Source: CAMLQK01 sp035690865 (GTDB lineage Bacteria > Patescibacteriota > Saccharimonadia > Saccharimonadales > UBA4665). From it: 64,000 nucleotides of DNA. The notes under the pieces were generated by a model, which saw only the letters and a list, made by a program, of their open reading frames with translations, was not told the origin of the DNA and ran no database searches. Each line of letters starts with the position of its first letter. Position 1 is the first letter of the stretch. This document shows, one piece after another, positions 33,929 through 42,864 of the stretch. The stretch lies in the NCBI GenBank assembly GCA_035690865.1, contig DASSKE010000002.1:124001-188000 (forward strand), given 5' to 3'. A program made the translations under genes and the position numbers.

Positions 33929-34333
33929 ATGGGCAAAACAGCAAAACGAATTGCAATGGGAACATTTATTGCGGCAGCAGCCGGATACTTGGCAGGCATT
34001 TTAACCGCCCCAAAGAGCGGCAAAGAAACGCGCCAAGACTTAAAAGACAAAACGTCTAAAAGCTTAGCTCAGGCCGAAAAGCAATTAAAGGCCCTCCACA
34101 CCGAACTTACCAAAGTGCTGGATGAAGCAAAAAAAGAAGCTCAGAATATCAAGGGGAAGACCAAAGCTGAATTTGACGATGCGGTACAAAAGACCAAAGT
34201 TGTCAAAGAAAAAGCTCGTGAACTCCTAAGTGCTTTGCACGAGGGTGATGCCGACGATAAAGAGCTCCGCAAAGCTATTAATGACGCCAATAAAGCAATC
34301 GCGCATCTTAAGACGTACTTAACAAAGAAATAA
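33929..34333 (+). CDS. YtxH-domain protein
   Basis: 134 residues. N-terminal membrane segment (AMGTFIAAAAGYLAGILTAPKSGKETR) has the GxLxAPxxGxExR signature of YtxH proteins, followed by a long Lys/Ala/Glu coiled coil. YtxH proteins are small envelope or stress-linked proteins of unknown mechanism. ATG 33929 has AAGGAG ending 8 nt before it; GTG 33923 is less likely. Probably one operon with the small membrane protein upstream. Confidence 0.85.
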   Translation: MGKTAKRIAMGTFIAAAAGYLAGILTAPKSGKETRQDLKDKTSKSLAQAEKQLKALHTELTKVLDEAKKEAQNIKGKTKAEFDDAVQKTKVVKEKARELLSALHEGDADDKELRKAINDANKAIAHLKTYLTKK

Positions 34334-34349
34334 GCGCGCAGTTCAAGAC

Positions 34350-34796
34350 TCATTGCGTCCGGGAAGTATGGCTTTCCGGACGTTTTATATCTGAAGATAA
34401 GCAACTCTTTAGGGCGGATATAATGCCGTCTGTTGCAAGTGAATTCAGGCTCGTTTCCTTCCAGCCATGCTGCGTTACCGATGGTTCAACTACTGTTGTA
34501 GATAGCGCTGCGTGTGCTGTACGCCGCAGCATAACCGTAACACCCTGGCCATCGTGCAGTGCAACGTTAAACCGGCCGAAAAATCCTTCGGAAGTGGTTT
34601 GACATGACCTGTCAGCAATAGCCGCTACTGCTTGCTGCTCTAAAATCGCATCCGAGCTAATTGCGCAAAAGTCAGGACGTATTGGTGCTCCGTCTGCTTT
34701 TATGTCTGCTGTGCCCGGTGCAAGTAAGAGCGCATTCATACCCAGGCAGGTAGCTGCAGCGAGTGAGATGTATCTTGCGGGGTGTTTTTCGTACAT
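34350..34796 (-). CDS. Small exported protein
   Basis: 148 residues with a signal-like N-terminus: MYEKHPARY, then a hydrophobic ISLAAATCLGMNALLLAPG with an A-x-A-like end. The mature part (~110 residues) has four Cys, suggesting disulfides outside the cell. No known domain. ATG 34796 has AAAGGA ~6-9 nt before it; an upstream in-frame ATG is less likely. It lies 16 nt downstream of the gene at 34813-35619, so the two form a cassette. Confidence 0.7.
   Translation of the reverse strand: MYEKHPARYISLAAATCLGMNALLLAPGTADIKADGAPIRPDFCAISSDAILEQQAVAAIADRSCQTTSEGFFGRFNVALHDGQGVTVMLRRTAHAALSTTVVEPSVTQHGWKETSLNSLATDGIISALKSCLSSDIKRPESHTSRTQ
34356..34386 (+). terminator. Rho-independent terminator after the YtxH gene
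   Basis: CGTCCGG...CCGGACG stem (34356-34382) with an internal bulge, followed by TTTT. It lies within the 3' end of the convergent gene on the minus strand. Confidence 0.65.
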
Positions 34797-34812
34797 ATAT
34801 ATTCCTTTATGT

Positions 34813-35619
34813 TTAGACTGCGGCGTATGCTTCAACGCAATCCTTCGTTCTGTGCACGTTTTGCGTATATAAACTAAGCACGGCAGGAAGGGTGCGTCGG
34901 CAGATTGTTTCGTAATGTACTTCGCTGCTCTTCAGGTCTAGATAGACTGGCCCCTCTACAACTACTTCGCCACGTGGCAGTGGCTTACCTGTTCCGGTTT
35001 GTATTATGAGGGCCTGGCTGATTCGTTCCGTAAGGCAGTGGGCGCTGGTGTGCCCAAGCTGCTCGGTAAAATAATGAGTAACATCACGACGACTCGTGAG
35101 CGTACTTTTGTGTTGTAGCGGAAACTTGTAATCCTGGCGGTGAGGGCTTTTAAGGTCAGCGGCTTTTAAAAGTACCTCAAGAGCACGCGGCAAAGCACCG
35201 TGTCGTAACTGGTGCTGGTTGAGCCCGCGCTTTTCCAGATACGTGCGCAGGGAGGAGGCGGTAACTTTTCCGGGAACAAGCTCGGCAGTTCGCCAGGTTT
35301 CGTCTACTACACAGCTCAAGTCAAAAGGTGGTGCAGCCGAAAGCGCTTCGGCAACCGAAGCCTGACTGGCAAGTGCGCTGTTCCATTCCGGCAAAGCAAC
35401 CTCACTAAGTGTAAGACCGCAGGGGCTGGTGCTTTTTGGCTCCCAGGTGAGCCGCTGTGGGTCGGCACCGCTAAAAAACATTCCGCTAAAACGCTGTTTT
35501 TCGAAGGTGATGATATTCGCGGCATTAATGCCCGGCAAAGAGGAGCCAAACCGCTCAACGGAGATGGCTTGCAGATCTGATGGCGTAATTGCAGAAGGGG
35601 AACGGGATTCGATGCTCAC
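34813..35619 (-). CDS. Unknown protein, first gene of a two-gene cassette
   Basis: 268 residues, not recognised. No membrane segment. It contains repeated Ser/Leu-rich stretches, several Cys and His (HCLTERISQALIIQTGTG), and a C-terminal region RRTLPAVLSLYTQNVHRTKDCVEAY. The GTG start at 35619 is preceded 8 nt upstream by TATGAT on the minus strand with no ribosome site, a leaderless GTG start. Followed 16 nt later by a small exported protein. Looks lineage-specific. Confidence 0.6.
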   Translation of the reverse strand: MSIESRSPSAITPSDLQAISVERFGSSLPGINAANIITFEKQRFSGMFFSGADPQRLTWEPKSTSPCGLTLSEVALPEWNSALASQASVAEALSAAPPFDLSCVVDETWRTAELVPGKVTASSLRTYLEKRGLNQHQLRHGALPRALEVLLKAADLKSPHRQDYKFPLQHKSTLTSRRDVTHYFTEQLGHTSAHCLTERISQALIIQTGTGKPLPRGEVVVEGPVYLDLKSSEVHYETICRRTLPAVLSLYTQNVHRTKDCVEAYAAV

Positions 35620-35627
35620 AAATGCCT

Positions 35628-35633
35628 ATCATA
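35628..35633 (-). promoter_or_regulatory. -10 box TATGAT before a GTG start
   Basis: TATGAT on the minus strand 8 nt before GTG 35619. Confidence 0.45.
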
Positions 35634-35715
35634 CGCCAAAGTGCCCGAGCATCATAGCAAATAAAATACAACATTAAAGCTGAGCTAACCCTTAGCGTGA
35701 CCGTGGATAGTTGGG

Positions 35716-35721
35716 TATAAT
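35716..35721 (+). promoter_or_regulatory. -10 box TATAAT of dnaE
   Basis: TATAAT 29 nt before the dnaE ATG, leaving a short leader with AGAGGGAA. The 131-nt divergent gap also holds the opposing promoter at 35628-35633. Confidence 0.6.
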
Positions 35722-35750
35722 AAAAAGTAGCCAGAGGGAAACTACAAAGA

Positions 35751-38700
35751 ATGAGCGACGTTAAGCCCAGCGATTATGTGCATCTGCACAACCATACCCA
35801 GTTTAGCTTGCTGGATGGTTTGACGCGCATTCCTGACCTTGTTCAGTTCGTTAAGGACAGCGGAATGCAGGCGGTAGCTATGACTGATCACGGTACGCTG
35901 AGCGGCGCCATTGAATTCTATAAAGAGGCTCAAGCAAATGGCATTAAACCGCTGATTGGTATCGAAACATACATTGCCGCGCGCAAGCATACAGATAAAG
36001 ATCCGCAAAAGGACAAACCCCGGTTCCATCTTATTATTATCGCCATGAACCAAACTGGGCTGCAGAACCTCATGAAGCTCAGTACCATAGCAAACCTTGA
36101 CGGATATTATTACTTTCCACGCATTGACCACGATTTACTCCAAGAATACAACGAGGGGCTTATTGTAACGAGTGCCTGTTTGGGTGGAGAAATTGGCGAT
36201 GCCCTCAAAAGCAACGATTACGAAAAGGCCCGCCAGATTGCTACTTGGTACAAAGGGGTATTTGGCGACCGCTACTATCTTGAGATTCAAGACCATGGCC
36301 ACCCAGACAATCCGCTCTACAACGACGAACAGGGGAATATGAATAAACAGGTTCTGCGCTTGGGTGAGGAACTTGACATCCCTGTGGTAGTGACCTGCGA
36401 TGCGCATTATCTGCGCCACGAGGATCAAGACGCACACGAGATTCTACTATGCGTTGGCACTGGGTCTTTCTTGAGTGACGAAAAGCGCATGTCTCTTAAA
36501 AATTATCCGTTGCATGTCGAGGATCCTAAAGAAATCATTGCTCGATGGGGCAAAGACCACCCGGAGGTTATTACGAACACCAAGGCTATTGCCGATCGTG
36601 TAACACTCGAAATTGAACTGGATAAAATCCTTATTCCAAAGTTTCCGGTGCCCGAAGGTGAAACGGAGAGCAGCTATCTTGAGAAATTAGTATATCGTGG
36701 ATTAGCGTGGCGTTACGGTGGCATGACCGAAGAAGATGTTGCCGAACTAAGCGTGGAAGAAGCTCGTAAGCATACACCGCAAGCTGCGCTGGATCGAGCA
36801 GACTACGAGCTGAGCATTATTAAGCAAATGGGCTTTAACGGTTACTTCTTGATTGTGTCTGACTTTATAAACTGGGGTAAATCGCAAGGGATTATTTTTG
36901 GGCCAGGTCGTGGTTCGGCGGCAGGTTCTATTATTGCGTACGCTGTTAAAATCACCGATCTTGACCCGCTTAAGTATGATCTGCTGTTTGAGCGCTTCTT
37001 AAATCCTGATCGCATCAGTATGCCTGACGTTGATATTGATATTCAGGATACGCGGCGCGACGAGGTGATTCAGTACTGCGCTAACAAGTATGGCCAGGAC
37101 CGCGTCGCCAATATTGTGACATTTGGCCGAATGTTCGCACGCAACGCGGTACGCGACGTAGCCCGTGTGATGCAGGTGCCGTACTCCGATGCCGATCGAC
37201 TGGCCAAGATGATTCCAGCACCAGTGCAAGGGCGGCACATTCCGCTTAAAGTTTCTATTAAAGACGATCCCGATTTGCGCAAAGAATATGAAAGTAACGA
37301 GATCTCGCGGCAGGTAATTGACCAGGCAATGATCCTCGAAGGAACTGTTCGCAGCCACGGCGTGCATGCTTGCGGCGTGGTGATTGCCCCAGATGAACTA
37401 GTAAAGTTCCTGCCACTCGAAATGGCGCAAAAAGGAGTGGTAACTACACAGTTCCCCATGACGCAGGTTGAGGAGCTGGGGCTTTTAAAAATGGACTTTT
37501 TGGGCCTGTCCAACCTGACAATTATTAACAACGCCCTCCGTATTATTAAACGCGTGTACAAACGGGACATCGACCTCACTACTTTACCGCTTGATGACCC
37601 CGATGCGTATTCACTGCTCGGGCGTGGAGATACGACTGGTGTGTTCCAGCTGGAATCCCCTGGCATGAAACGTTACCTTAAAGAGCTGAAGCCGACAGTG
37701 TTTGAAGATATCATTGCCATGGTAGCGCTGTATCGCCCAGGCCCAATGCAGTTTATCGACGACTTTATTGCTCGCAAACATGGCCACAAAAAAATTACCT
37801 ATCCGCATCCAGCCATGGAGAACTCGCTCAAGAACACCTATGGCGTATTGGTGTACCAAGAACAAGTGATGCAGATTTCTAAAGAGGTATGTGGCTTTAC
37901 CGGGGGTGAGGCTGATATGCTTCGCAAGGCCATTGGTAAGAAAAAAGTTGACCTAATGGCCAAAATGAAAGACAAAATGATTGATGGCGGTGAGCGCGAG
38001 TCGGGCATCCCACGCGATCTAATGGAAAACTTCTGGAAGCAGCTCGAAGATTTTGCGGCGTATTGCTTTAACAAGTCACATGCTGCTTGTTACGCCTTAA
38101 TCGCTTACTGGACGGCGTACCTTAAGGCGCACTACCCGTCGGCATTTATGGCCGCTGTTATGACTAGTGACTTTGATGATACCGACCGCCTGGCGATCGA
38201 AATCTCTGAGTGTCAGCACATGGGTATTGCCGTACTGCCGCCAGATGTTAATGAGTCCTTCCATGAGTTTGCCGTCGTGCCGGATGGCGACAACCGCAGT
38301 GCGCCTATCCGCTTTGGCATGAATGCTATTAAGAATGTTGGCACCGGTGCCGTAGAGGAGATTATCAGAGCAAGGGATATCGACGGTAGTTTTGCTGATT
38401 TGAGCGATTATTTATCTAAAGTTAGCCCGCGCCTGGTAAACCGCAAGAATCTCGAAAGCCTTATCAAGGCAGGCGCTTTTGACCGGTTTGGGGGTCGATC
38501 AGACCTCCTACACAGCCTTGATGCTCTTCTGGCATATTCTAACCGCTTACAAAAAGAGGCGGCCAGCGGCCAGACCGACCTTTTTGGACTGGTAACTGAT
38601 GACGCGAGTGTTGTACGTCCGCCGCTCGTCGTTGAAAAAGCCGCTGTGGTCTATTCACCGCGAGAACAACTTATCTGGGAGCGCGAGTTATTAGGGCTGT

Positions 38701-39434
38701 ACTTGAGCCAGCATCCGTTGGCAATGTTTGAGGTATTTTTAGCAGAGCAAACCATGCCCTCAGATGAGCTTAGGCCGGAGCATGAGGGCCGCGGAGTGGT
38801 AGTCGGCGGTGCTATTAACGACGTCCGCGAAATCACTACTCGCAACGGCCAAAAAATGGCCTTTGTAAAAGTTGAGGACAAGCATAGCGAGCTTGAACTG
38901 ATATTATTCCCAGGAGCGTACCAACAGACTGCCGGTTTATGGGAGCGCGATAAGATTGTTATTGCACGCGGAAAAATATCCGCTAAAGATCGTGACGGTA
39001 ATTTGGGCGAAGAAGTTAAGATTCTTGTAGATGACGCCAGGGAGCTTACCAGTGAACAGGCCAATGCGTACCAGGCTACCGGCAAGCGCATGCGCGGTCC
39101 GGGTAGCAAACGTAGCGCCGCGGCAGCCGTAACTGCTACCAAAGATAAGGCGCAAGTGCAGGCAGCACAGCAACAATCGCCTAAAACCGAAGCAGATGTA
39201 GCCCCACGGCCGGTTCGCGTATACGTACGTCTAGTAGATAGTCACAACCAGCAGCTTTTGCTCTCGCTCAAACGCCTTATTGACCAAGAAAAGGGTCCCA
39301 CCGATGTTATTCTGGTATTGGGCCCTACCAATGCTAAGCAGATTATTAAACTGCCGGTAGGTATTAACAATCAGCCTATCATCTTGGACAAGTTACGCGA
39401 ACTTGTTGGCGCAGAGAACGTTAAAGTCCAGTAA
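35751..39434 (+). CDS. dnaE: DNA polymerase III alpha subunit
   Basis: The 1227-residue replicative polymerase. N-terminal PHP domain with the metal motifs HLHNHTQFSLLDG and MTDHGTLSGA (residues ~12-50); in this lineage it may provide proofreading. The palm catalytic carboxylates are in MPDVDIDIQDTRRDEV (~425), and there is GRGSAAGSII upstream; fingers, a tandem HhH region and a C-terminal OB domain (~985-1060, GVVVGGAINDVREI) follow. Ala/Gln-rich linker near residue 1130, then a short C-terminal domain. Its stop overlaps the convergent gene by 14 nt. Confidence 0.97.
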   Translation: MSDVKPSDYVHLHNHTQFSLLDGLTRIPDLVQFVKDSGMQAVAMTDHGTLSGAIEFYKEAQANGIKPLIGIETYIAARKHTDKDPQKDKPRFHLIIIAMNQTGLQNLMKLSTIANLDGYYYFPRIDHDLLQEYNEGLIVTSACLGGEIGDALKSNDYEKARQIATWYKGVFGDRYYLEIQDHGHPDNPLYNDEQGNMNKQVLRLGEELDIPVVVTCDAHYLRHEDQDAHEILLCVGTGSFLSDEKRMSLKNYPLHVEDPKEIIARWGKDHPEVITNTKAIADRVTLEIELDKILIPKFPVPEGETESSYLEKLVYRGLAWRYGGMTEEDVAELSVEEARKHTPQAALDRADYELSIIKQMGFNGYFLIVSDFINWGKSQGIIFGPGRGSAAGSIIAYAVKITDLDPLKYDLLFERFLNPDRISMPDVDIDIQDTRRDEVIQYCANKYGQDRVANIVTFGRMFARNAVRDVARVMQVPYSDADRLAKMIPAPVQGRHIPLKVSIKDDPDLRKEYESNEISRQVIDQAMILEGTVRSHGVHACGVVIAPDELVKFLPLEMAQKGVVTTQFPMTQVEELGLLKMDFLGLSNLTIINNALRIIKRVYKRDIDLTTLPLDDPDAYSLLGRGDTTGVFQLESPGMKRYLKELKPTVFEDIIAMVALYRPGPMQFIDDFIARKHGHKKITYPHPAMENSLKNTYGVLVYQEQVMQISKEVCGFTGGEADMLRKAIGKKKVDLMAKMKDKMIDGGERESGIPRDLMENFWKQLEDFAAYCFNKSHAACYALIAYWTAYLKAHYPSAFMAAVMTSDFDDTDRLAIEISECQHMGIAVLPPDVNESFHEFAVVPDGDNRSAPIRFGMNAIKNVGTGAVEEIIRARDIDGSFADLSDYLSKVSPRLVNRKNLESLIKAGAFDRFGGRSDLLHSLDALLAYSNRLQKEAASGQTDLFGLVTDDASVVRPPLVVEKAAVVYSPREQLIWERELLGLYLSQHPLAMFEVFLAEQTMPSDELRPEHEGRGVVVGGAINDVREITTRNGQKMAFVKVEDKHSELELILFPGAYQQTAGLWERDKIVIARGKISAKDRDGNLGEEVKILVDDARELTSEQANAYQATGKRMRGPGSKRSAAAAVTATKDKAQVQAAQQQSPKTEADVAPRPVRVYVRLVDSHNQQLLLSLKRLIDQEKGPTDVILVLGPTNAKQIIKLPVGINNQPIILDKLRELVGAENVKVQ

Positions 39435-39852
39435 CGTTTCTAGTCAAGATAAAACCAGCCGTAGCAACAACTACTAGTGCCAAGTCGAGGCGTTTATTGC
39501 GGATAATAAATGCCTCGCTTCGAACCACGGCACGATGCCATGCATGTGCATGCGTCGTTGCAACTATAACGGCACAAAGGAGTGTCGCAATAGCGACAAG
39601 GGCGGCCACGTACGAGCTGGTGCCAGTGAGCCATTCCAATCTGGTGACTGAGCCATGAATCGACGCTACGCTGGTTAATTCAGAGCTACGAAGAGAGTGA
39701 TCGAGCAAAGCGTTGACTACTGCACCTAAAGTCAGCACCGGCAGATATGGCCAATACGTTTTTAAATAATGCTTAGTGTGTTTTTGATGTTGCCCGACAC
39801 GTTTTTTTTGGTGCGGGTGAGTGGGGCGTTTGGGCTGCTGCGCAAGTACCAT
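39421..39852 (-). CDS. Small membrane protein, unknown
   Basis: 143 residues. A basic His/Lys-rich N-tail (~30 residues) is followed by two or three hydrophobic segments (YWPYLPVLTLGAVVNALL, YVAALVAIATLLCAVIVATT and LALVVVATAGFILTRNV). No known domain. TATACT lies 9 nt before the ATG at 39852. It overlaps the dnaE 3' end by 14 nt on the opposite strand. It may follow the TrmH-like gene, which ends 24 nt upstream. Confidence 0.6.
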   Translation of the reverse strand: MVLAQQPKRPTHPHQKKRVGQHQKHTKHYLKTYWPYLPVLTLGAVVNALLDHSLRSSELTSVASIHGSVTRLEWLTGTSSYVAALVAIATLLCAVIVATTHAHAWHRAVVRSEAFIIRNKRLDLALVVVATAGFILTRNVTGL

Positions 39853-39861
39853 AATACTCGT

Positions 39862-39867
39862 AGTATA
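39862..39867 (-). promoter_or_regulatory. -10 box TATACT of the membrane-protein gene at 39421-39852
   Basis: TATACT on the minus strand 9 nt before the ATG, within the 24-nt gap after the TrmH-like gene. Confidence 0.5.
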
Positions 39868-39876
39868 GCACGCTGC

Positions 39877-40386
39877 TTATGCCTCTGCGAAGCGAACATG
39901 GTACAGCGCAATGGCTGCAGCAACGGCAACGTTAAACGATTCCTTACGCCCGAACATAGGTATTTCGAGCGCCAAATCACAGGCCGCGACCACCTCTGGC
40001 TCTACACCTTCTACTTCACGCCCTACGAGCAGGGCAATTTTGTCCGGCGGCGCAAATCGGGGCAGTGCTTCGGAGCCTGGCACTTGCTCCACGGCCGCTA
40101 TGGTGTACCCCTGGGATCGCAAATCGTCCAGCACAGCAAAGACATCGTCATTTTGTTCCCAGGCCATATTCTTTTCAGCGTCCAGTGCCGTTTTATGAAT
40201 CTGCCGGTCAATTTTAGCGGCGATGTGCGGCATACGTGTATCGCCGTGTGGTTTAGCTGGGTACGGGGTGTAACCGGTAAGAATAACCTTCGTTGCGTCC
40301 AGGCCTTCAGAAGTACGCAGGAGCGAGCCAATGTTATGGCAGCTGCGCAAATTATGGGCAATCAAAATAATACTACGATGACTCAT
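39877..40386 (-). CDS. TrmH/SpoU-family RNA methyltransferase
   Basis: 169 residues, short SPOUT 2'-O-methyltransferase without the usual N-terminal RNA-binding domain. Motif 1 HNLRSCHNIGSLLRTSEGL, motif 2 ALLVGREVEGVE, and motif 3 IPMFGRKESFNVAVAAAIALYHV are all intact, forming the SAM-binding knot. Target tRNA or rRNA unknown. ATG 40386 (MSHRSIILIAHN) is chosen because TATACT lies 8 nt before it; the frame is open upstream. Divergent from the PilB-like gene. Confidence 0.9.
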   Translation of the reverse strand: MSHRSIILIAHNLRSCHNIGSLLRTSEGLDATKVILTGYTPYPAKPHGDTRMPHIAAKIDRQIHKTALDAEKNMAWEQNDDVFAVLDDLRSQGYTIAAVEQVPGSEALPRFAPPDKIALLVGREVEGVEPEVVAACDLALEIPMFGRKESFNVAVAAAIALYHVRFAEA

Positions 40387-40394
40387 TAGCTGTA

Positions 40395-40400
40395 AGTATA
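40395..40400 (-). promoter_or_regulatory. -10 box TATACT of the TrmH-like gene
   Basis: GGTATACT on the minus strand, 8 nt before the ATG. Confidence 0.6.
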
Positions 40401-40458
40401 CCTGTTCTTGTGTAAAAAAGGCAGCTTTTTGGCCTCGCACAAACGCTTATGCTCATGG

Positions 40459-40464
40459 TATAGT
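40459..40464 (+). promoter_or_regulatory. -10 box TATAGT of the PilB-like gene
   Basis: TATAGT 9 nt before ATG 40474, in the divergent gap opposite the TrmH-like promoter. Confidence 0.5.
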
Positions 40465-40473
40465 AAAGTTGAT

Positions 40474-42081
40474 ATGTCACAAGACGCCCGATACGATGAG
40501 GAGCTTGCAACGCAGCGCCGTGCCGCGCTGCTTGGGCTAAACTACTCTGATACACGCGGTTCCGACAAGCCGTTATTTAAAGATATCCTGAGCATCCAGG
40601 AAATGTACCAAAAGCGGGTCGTGCCACTGCAATCGGCCAAGAGCAACATTCTTTTTGGTATTACCACCACTACTTCTCAGCAAACGCTTAAAGAATTACA
40701 GGAACGCTTTAACGAGTTCCGAGTGAGCTTTGCAATTATCTCAGACGCTGGTTACCGCGAGTACATGCGTCTGTTTGACCCGCCAAAGCAAATCGTGTAT
40801 CAGGATATTGCCATCAACAACATGCAAGAGGGCAGTGCGCAGGACCTATTCAAGACCGTTACGGCCACCCTGGAGCAGGTGCGGGCGGACGACATTCTGG
40901 CCTATCTTGTGCAGCAGGCATATAAGCTCAAGGCCTCAGACATTCATCTGGAGAACCAAGAGAACGGTGTGCGTATCCGTTTTCGGGTCGATGGTGTATT
41001 GCATCCAATCGCTATGCTCTCACGCGAGAAATATCGTTTAGTTCTTTCTACCATTGCTGTTGCTGCTAATGTATCGGCAGGTGTCGACGAAGCGCAGGCC
41101 GGCCACATTAACCGAAAATATCGCTTGGCAACTGGCGAAGAAGTGACAGTGAATTTGCGTGTAGAGAGCGTGCCCACGGCCTATGGTCAGGACGTGGTAA
41201 TGCGCTTATTTACACTTAAGATGGAGCTGCTTAAGCTCGAGAACCTAAGCCTGTCGCCCCGCGAGGCAGCGGTCGTAGCTGACATTATTCGGCACCCAAC
41301 TGGCATGGTGCTGGTGGTGGGGCCAACCGGATCGGGTAAAACGACTACCATGTACTCGCTGCTCAACACCCTTAACAGCGACGAACGAAAGCTTATTACG
41401 CTAGAAGATCCAATTGAGTATTACATGCCTGGCGTTATGCAGATTCCGGTGCATACTGACACAGATACGGCGAGCTTTATCGATAAGTTTAGAGCCGTGT
41501 TGCGGCTGGATCCGGATGTGATTATGGTGGGAGAGATCCGCGACAAGGACACGGCCAAGACAGCATTGCAAGCAGCTCTTACCGGACATTTGGTAATGAG
41601 CACGTTCCACGCCAGTAGCGCTGCGGCGGCCTTAACGCGCATGCTTGACTTTATCGGTGTTAACCCGCTTTTTGCCTCGGCCATTCACCTTATTATGGCG
41701 CAGCGTTTAGTGCGCCGTCTGGATGACAAAACCAAGCAGGCTTTTCAGCCGGACGAGGCCACCAAAGCGCAGCTCAAGCGCGTTATCGACAGTTTGCCGC
41801 CCGGATTTGAACGTCCTGACGTTAATACAATCACCTTATACCGTCCGGGTGCTTCGGCGGATAACCCTTTCGGCTACACCGGTCAGCTTCCAATACGCGA
41901 ACAGATGTTGATGACGCCGGGTATTCAGCAGCTCTTGCGATTGCCGTCTGAGCAAATCACAACGCCCTTGCTGGAAGAGCGCGCCGTTGCTGACGGTATG
42001 CTCACTATGGAACAAGATGGTGTGCTAAAAGTAATCCAGGGCCTTACGACCCTGGATGAAGTGTACCGTGTTGTTGGATAG
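40474..42081 (+). CDS. Type II/IV secretion ATPase (GspE/PilB-like)
   Basis: A 535-residue hexameric motor ATPase for type IV pilus-like or secretion machines. N-terminal ~120 residues lead to the NTD2 segment ASDIHLENQENGVRIRFRVDGVLH (~155), Walker A VGPTGSGKTTTMYS (~290), Asp box EDPIEY, Walker B (VIMVGEIRDKDTA) and His box GHLVMSTFHA. The tetra-cysteine zinc site of many GspE/PilB proteins is missing: the region reads FGYTGQLPIREQ without Cys. No PilC, PilT or PilD gene is next to it. The ATG is set by TATAGT 9 nt upstream. Confidence 0.93.
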   Translation: MSQDARYDEELATQRRAALLGLNYSDTRGSDKPLFKDILSIQEMYQKRVVPLQSAKSNILFGITTTTSQQTLKELQERFNEFRVSFAIISDAGYREYMRLFDPPKQIVYQDIAINNMQEGSAQDLFKTVTATLEQVRADDILAYLVQQAYKLKASDIHLENQENGVRIRFRVDGVLHPIAMLSREKYRLVLSTIAVAANVSAGVDEAQAGHINRKYRLATGEEVTVNLRVESVPTAYGQDVVMRLFTLKMELLKLENLSLSPREAAVVADIIRHPTGMVLVVGPTGSGKTTTMYSLLNTLNSDERKLITLEDPIEYYMPGVMQIPVHTDTDTASFIDKFRAVLRLDPDVIMVGEIRDKDTAKTALQAALTGHLVMSTFHASSAAAALTRMLDFIGVNPLFASAIHLIMAQRLVRRLDDKTKQAFQPDEATKAQLKRVIDSLPPGFERPDVNTITLYRPGASADNPFGYTGQLPIREQMLMTPGIQQLLRLPSEQITTPLLEERAVADGMLTMEQDGVLKVIQGLTTLDEVYRVVG

Positions 42082-42083
42082 CG

Positions 42084-42737
42084 CTAGTTAGCACATTGTG
42101 GCAAGCCGGGCTTGCCATTTTTGTAGCCTACATAGCCAGCCGCGCGGTCATCGAGAAGTGCTTTTTCGCCCTTAGCCGTGATGACACCTGTGTAGGTTTG
42201 ACCAGGCCAGGCACAAACTGCGGTTACATTTTGACCTGGCTCAAGATGTACTTGGCCGTTTAACTCCTGGCGACTATAAGAGTATGTATCAAAGCCACCA
42301 CTTACGCCCATGCAGGCTGGAAAGACGCGGATTGATTTGCCATTGAGTGGTTGAGGATTGCTGGGACTCCAAGGGCAATCGTCGCTTTGTTCTTTACCGG
42401 CGGGAGGGGCGGTGGTTTCGGCGTCGGTGTTTTGAGGCTCTGCTGTTGGAGCTTGTGTTGTAGGTTCTTCGTCTACCGTAGGCTCTTCTTCATCAGAAGG
42501 TTCTACGAGTTGCGATGGCTCCTCTGCCGTTTCCGAAGGATAGGCACTAGCGCTCGCGTATGTTTCACTAGGTTCAGCTTCGCTGCTATTGTTGCCACTG
42601 CCGTTGAGCCAGTTGGCAAACAGTACGCCACCACCTACTGTTACGGCTGCAAATACGGCCAGGCAGCCAGTACCTTTTACGAGGCAATTCTTGGTTTTGC
42701 TGCGCTCATCTGATGCTGCAGGTAATGCTTCGGGCAT
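42084..42737 (-). CDS. Anchored protein with acidic Ser/Thr/Pro stalk
   Basis: 217 residues. Short cytoplasmic N-tail, one membrane segment (CLAVFAAVTVGGGVLFANWL, ~25-45), a ~75-residue low-complexity Glu/Ser/Thr/Pro stalk, then a ~90-residue extracellular domain with four Cys (CPWSP..., FPACMG, VCAWPGQT, LPQCAN) that likely form two disulfides. No domain recognised. AAGGAGG 10 nt before ATG 42737 gives a regular leader, and an upstream ATG is less likely. It faces the PilB-like gene tail to tail. Confidence 0.78.
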   Translation of the reverse strand: MPEALPAASDERSKTKNCLVKGTGCLAVFAAVTVGGGVLFANWLNGSGNNSSEAEPSETYASASAYPSETAEEPSQLVEPSDEEEPTVDEEPTTQAPTAEPQNTDAETTAPPAGKEQSDDCPWSPSNPQPLNGKSIRVFPACMGVSGGFDTYSYSRQELNGQVHLEPGQNVTAVCAWPGQTYTGVITAKGEKALLDDRAAGYVGYKNGKPGLPQCAN

Positions 42738-42864
42738 TGTGGAAAGTCCTCCTTGTACCACTAAATCTCATCGAGTAAAAAGAAATGATATCACAAAAGC
42801 ATGCATATTGCAATAGCGCTTATGCTTGCGCGAAAAGGGTATAAAATAGTACTGTCATAACAAT
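42738..42864. promoter_or_regulatory. Divergent intergenic region (stalk protein / phosphatidyltransferase)
   Basis: 127 nt between divergent genes. It holds the AAGGAGG site of the stalk-protein gene and AT-rich -10-like sequences toward the right gene (TATAAA at 42840, TACTGT at 42850). I cannot fix the exact promoters. Confidence 0.4.

Noticed and set aside
39421..39434. Convergent 14-nt overlap (dnaE / membrane protein) as an antisense regulation device
   Set aside because: An identical 14-nt overlap at 43484-43497 and a 4-nt one at 46851-46854 suggest simple genome packing; no further signal supports regulation.
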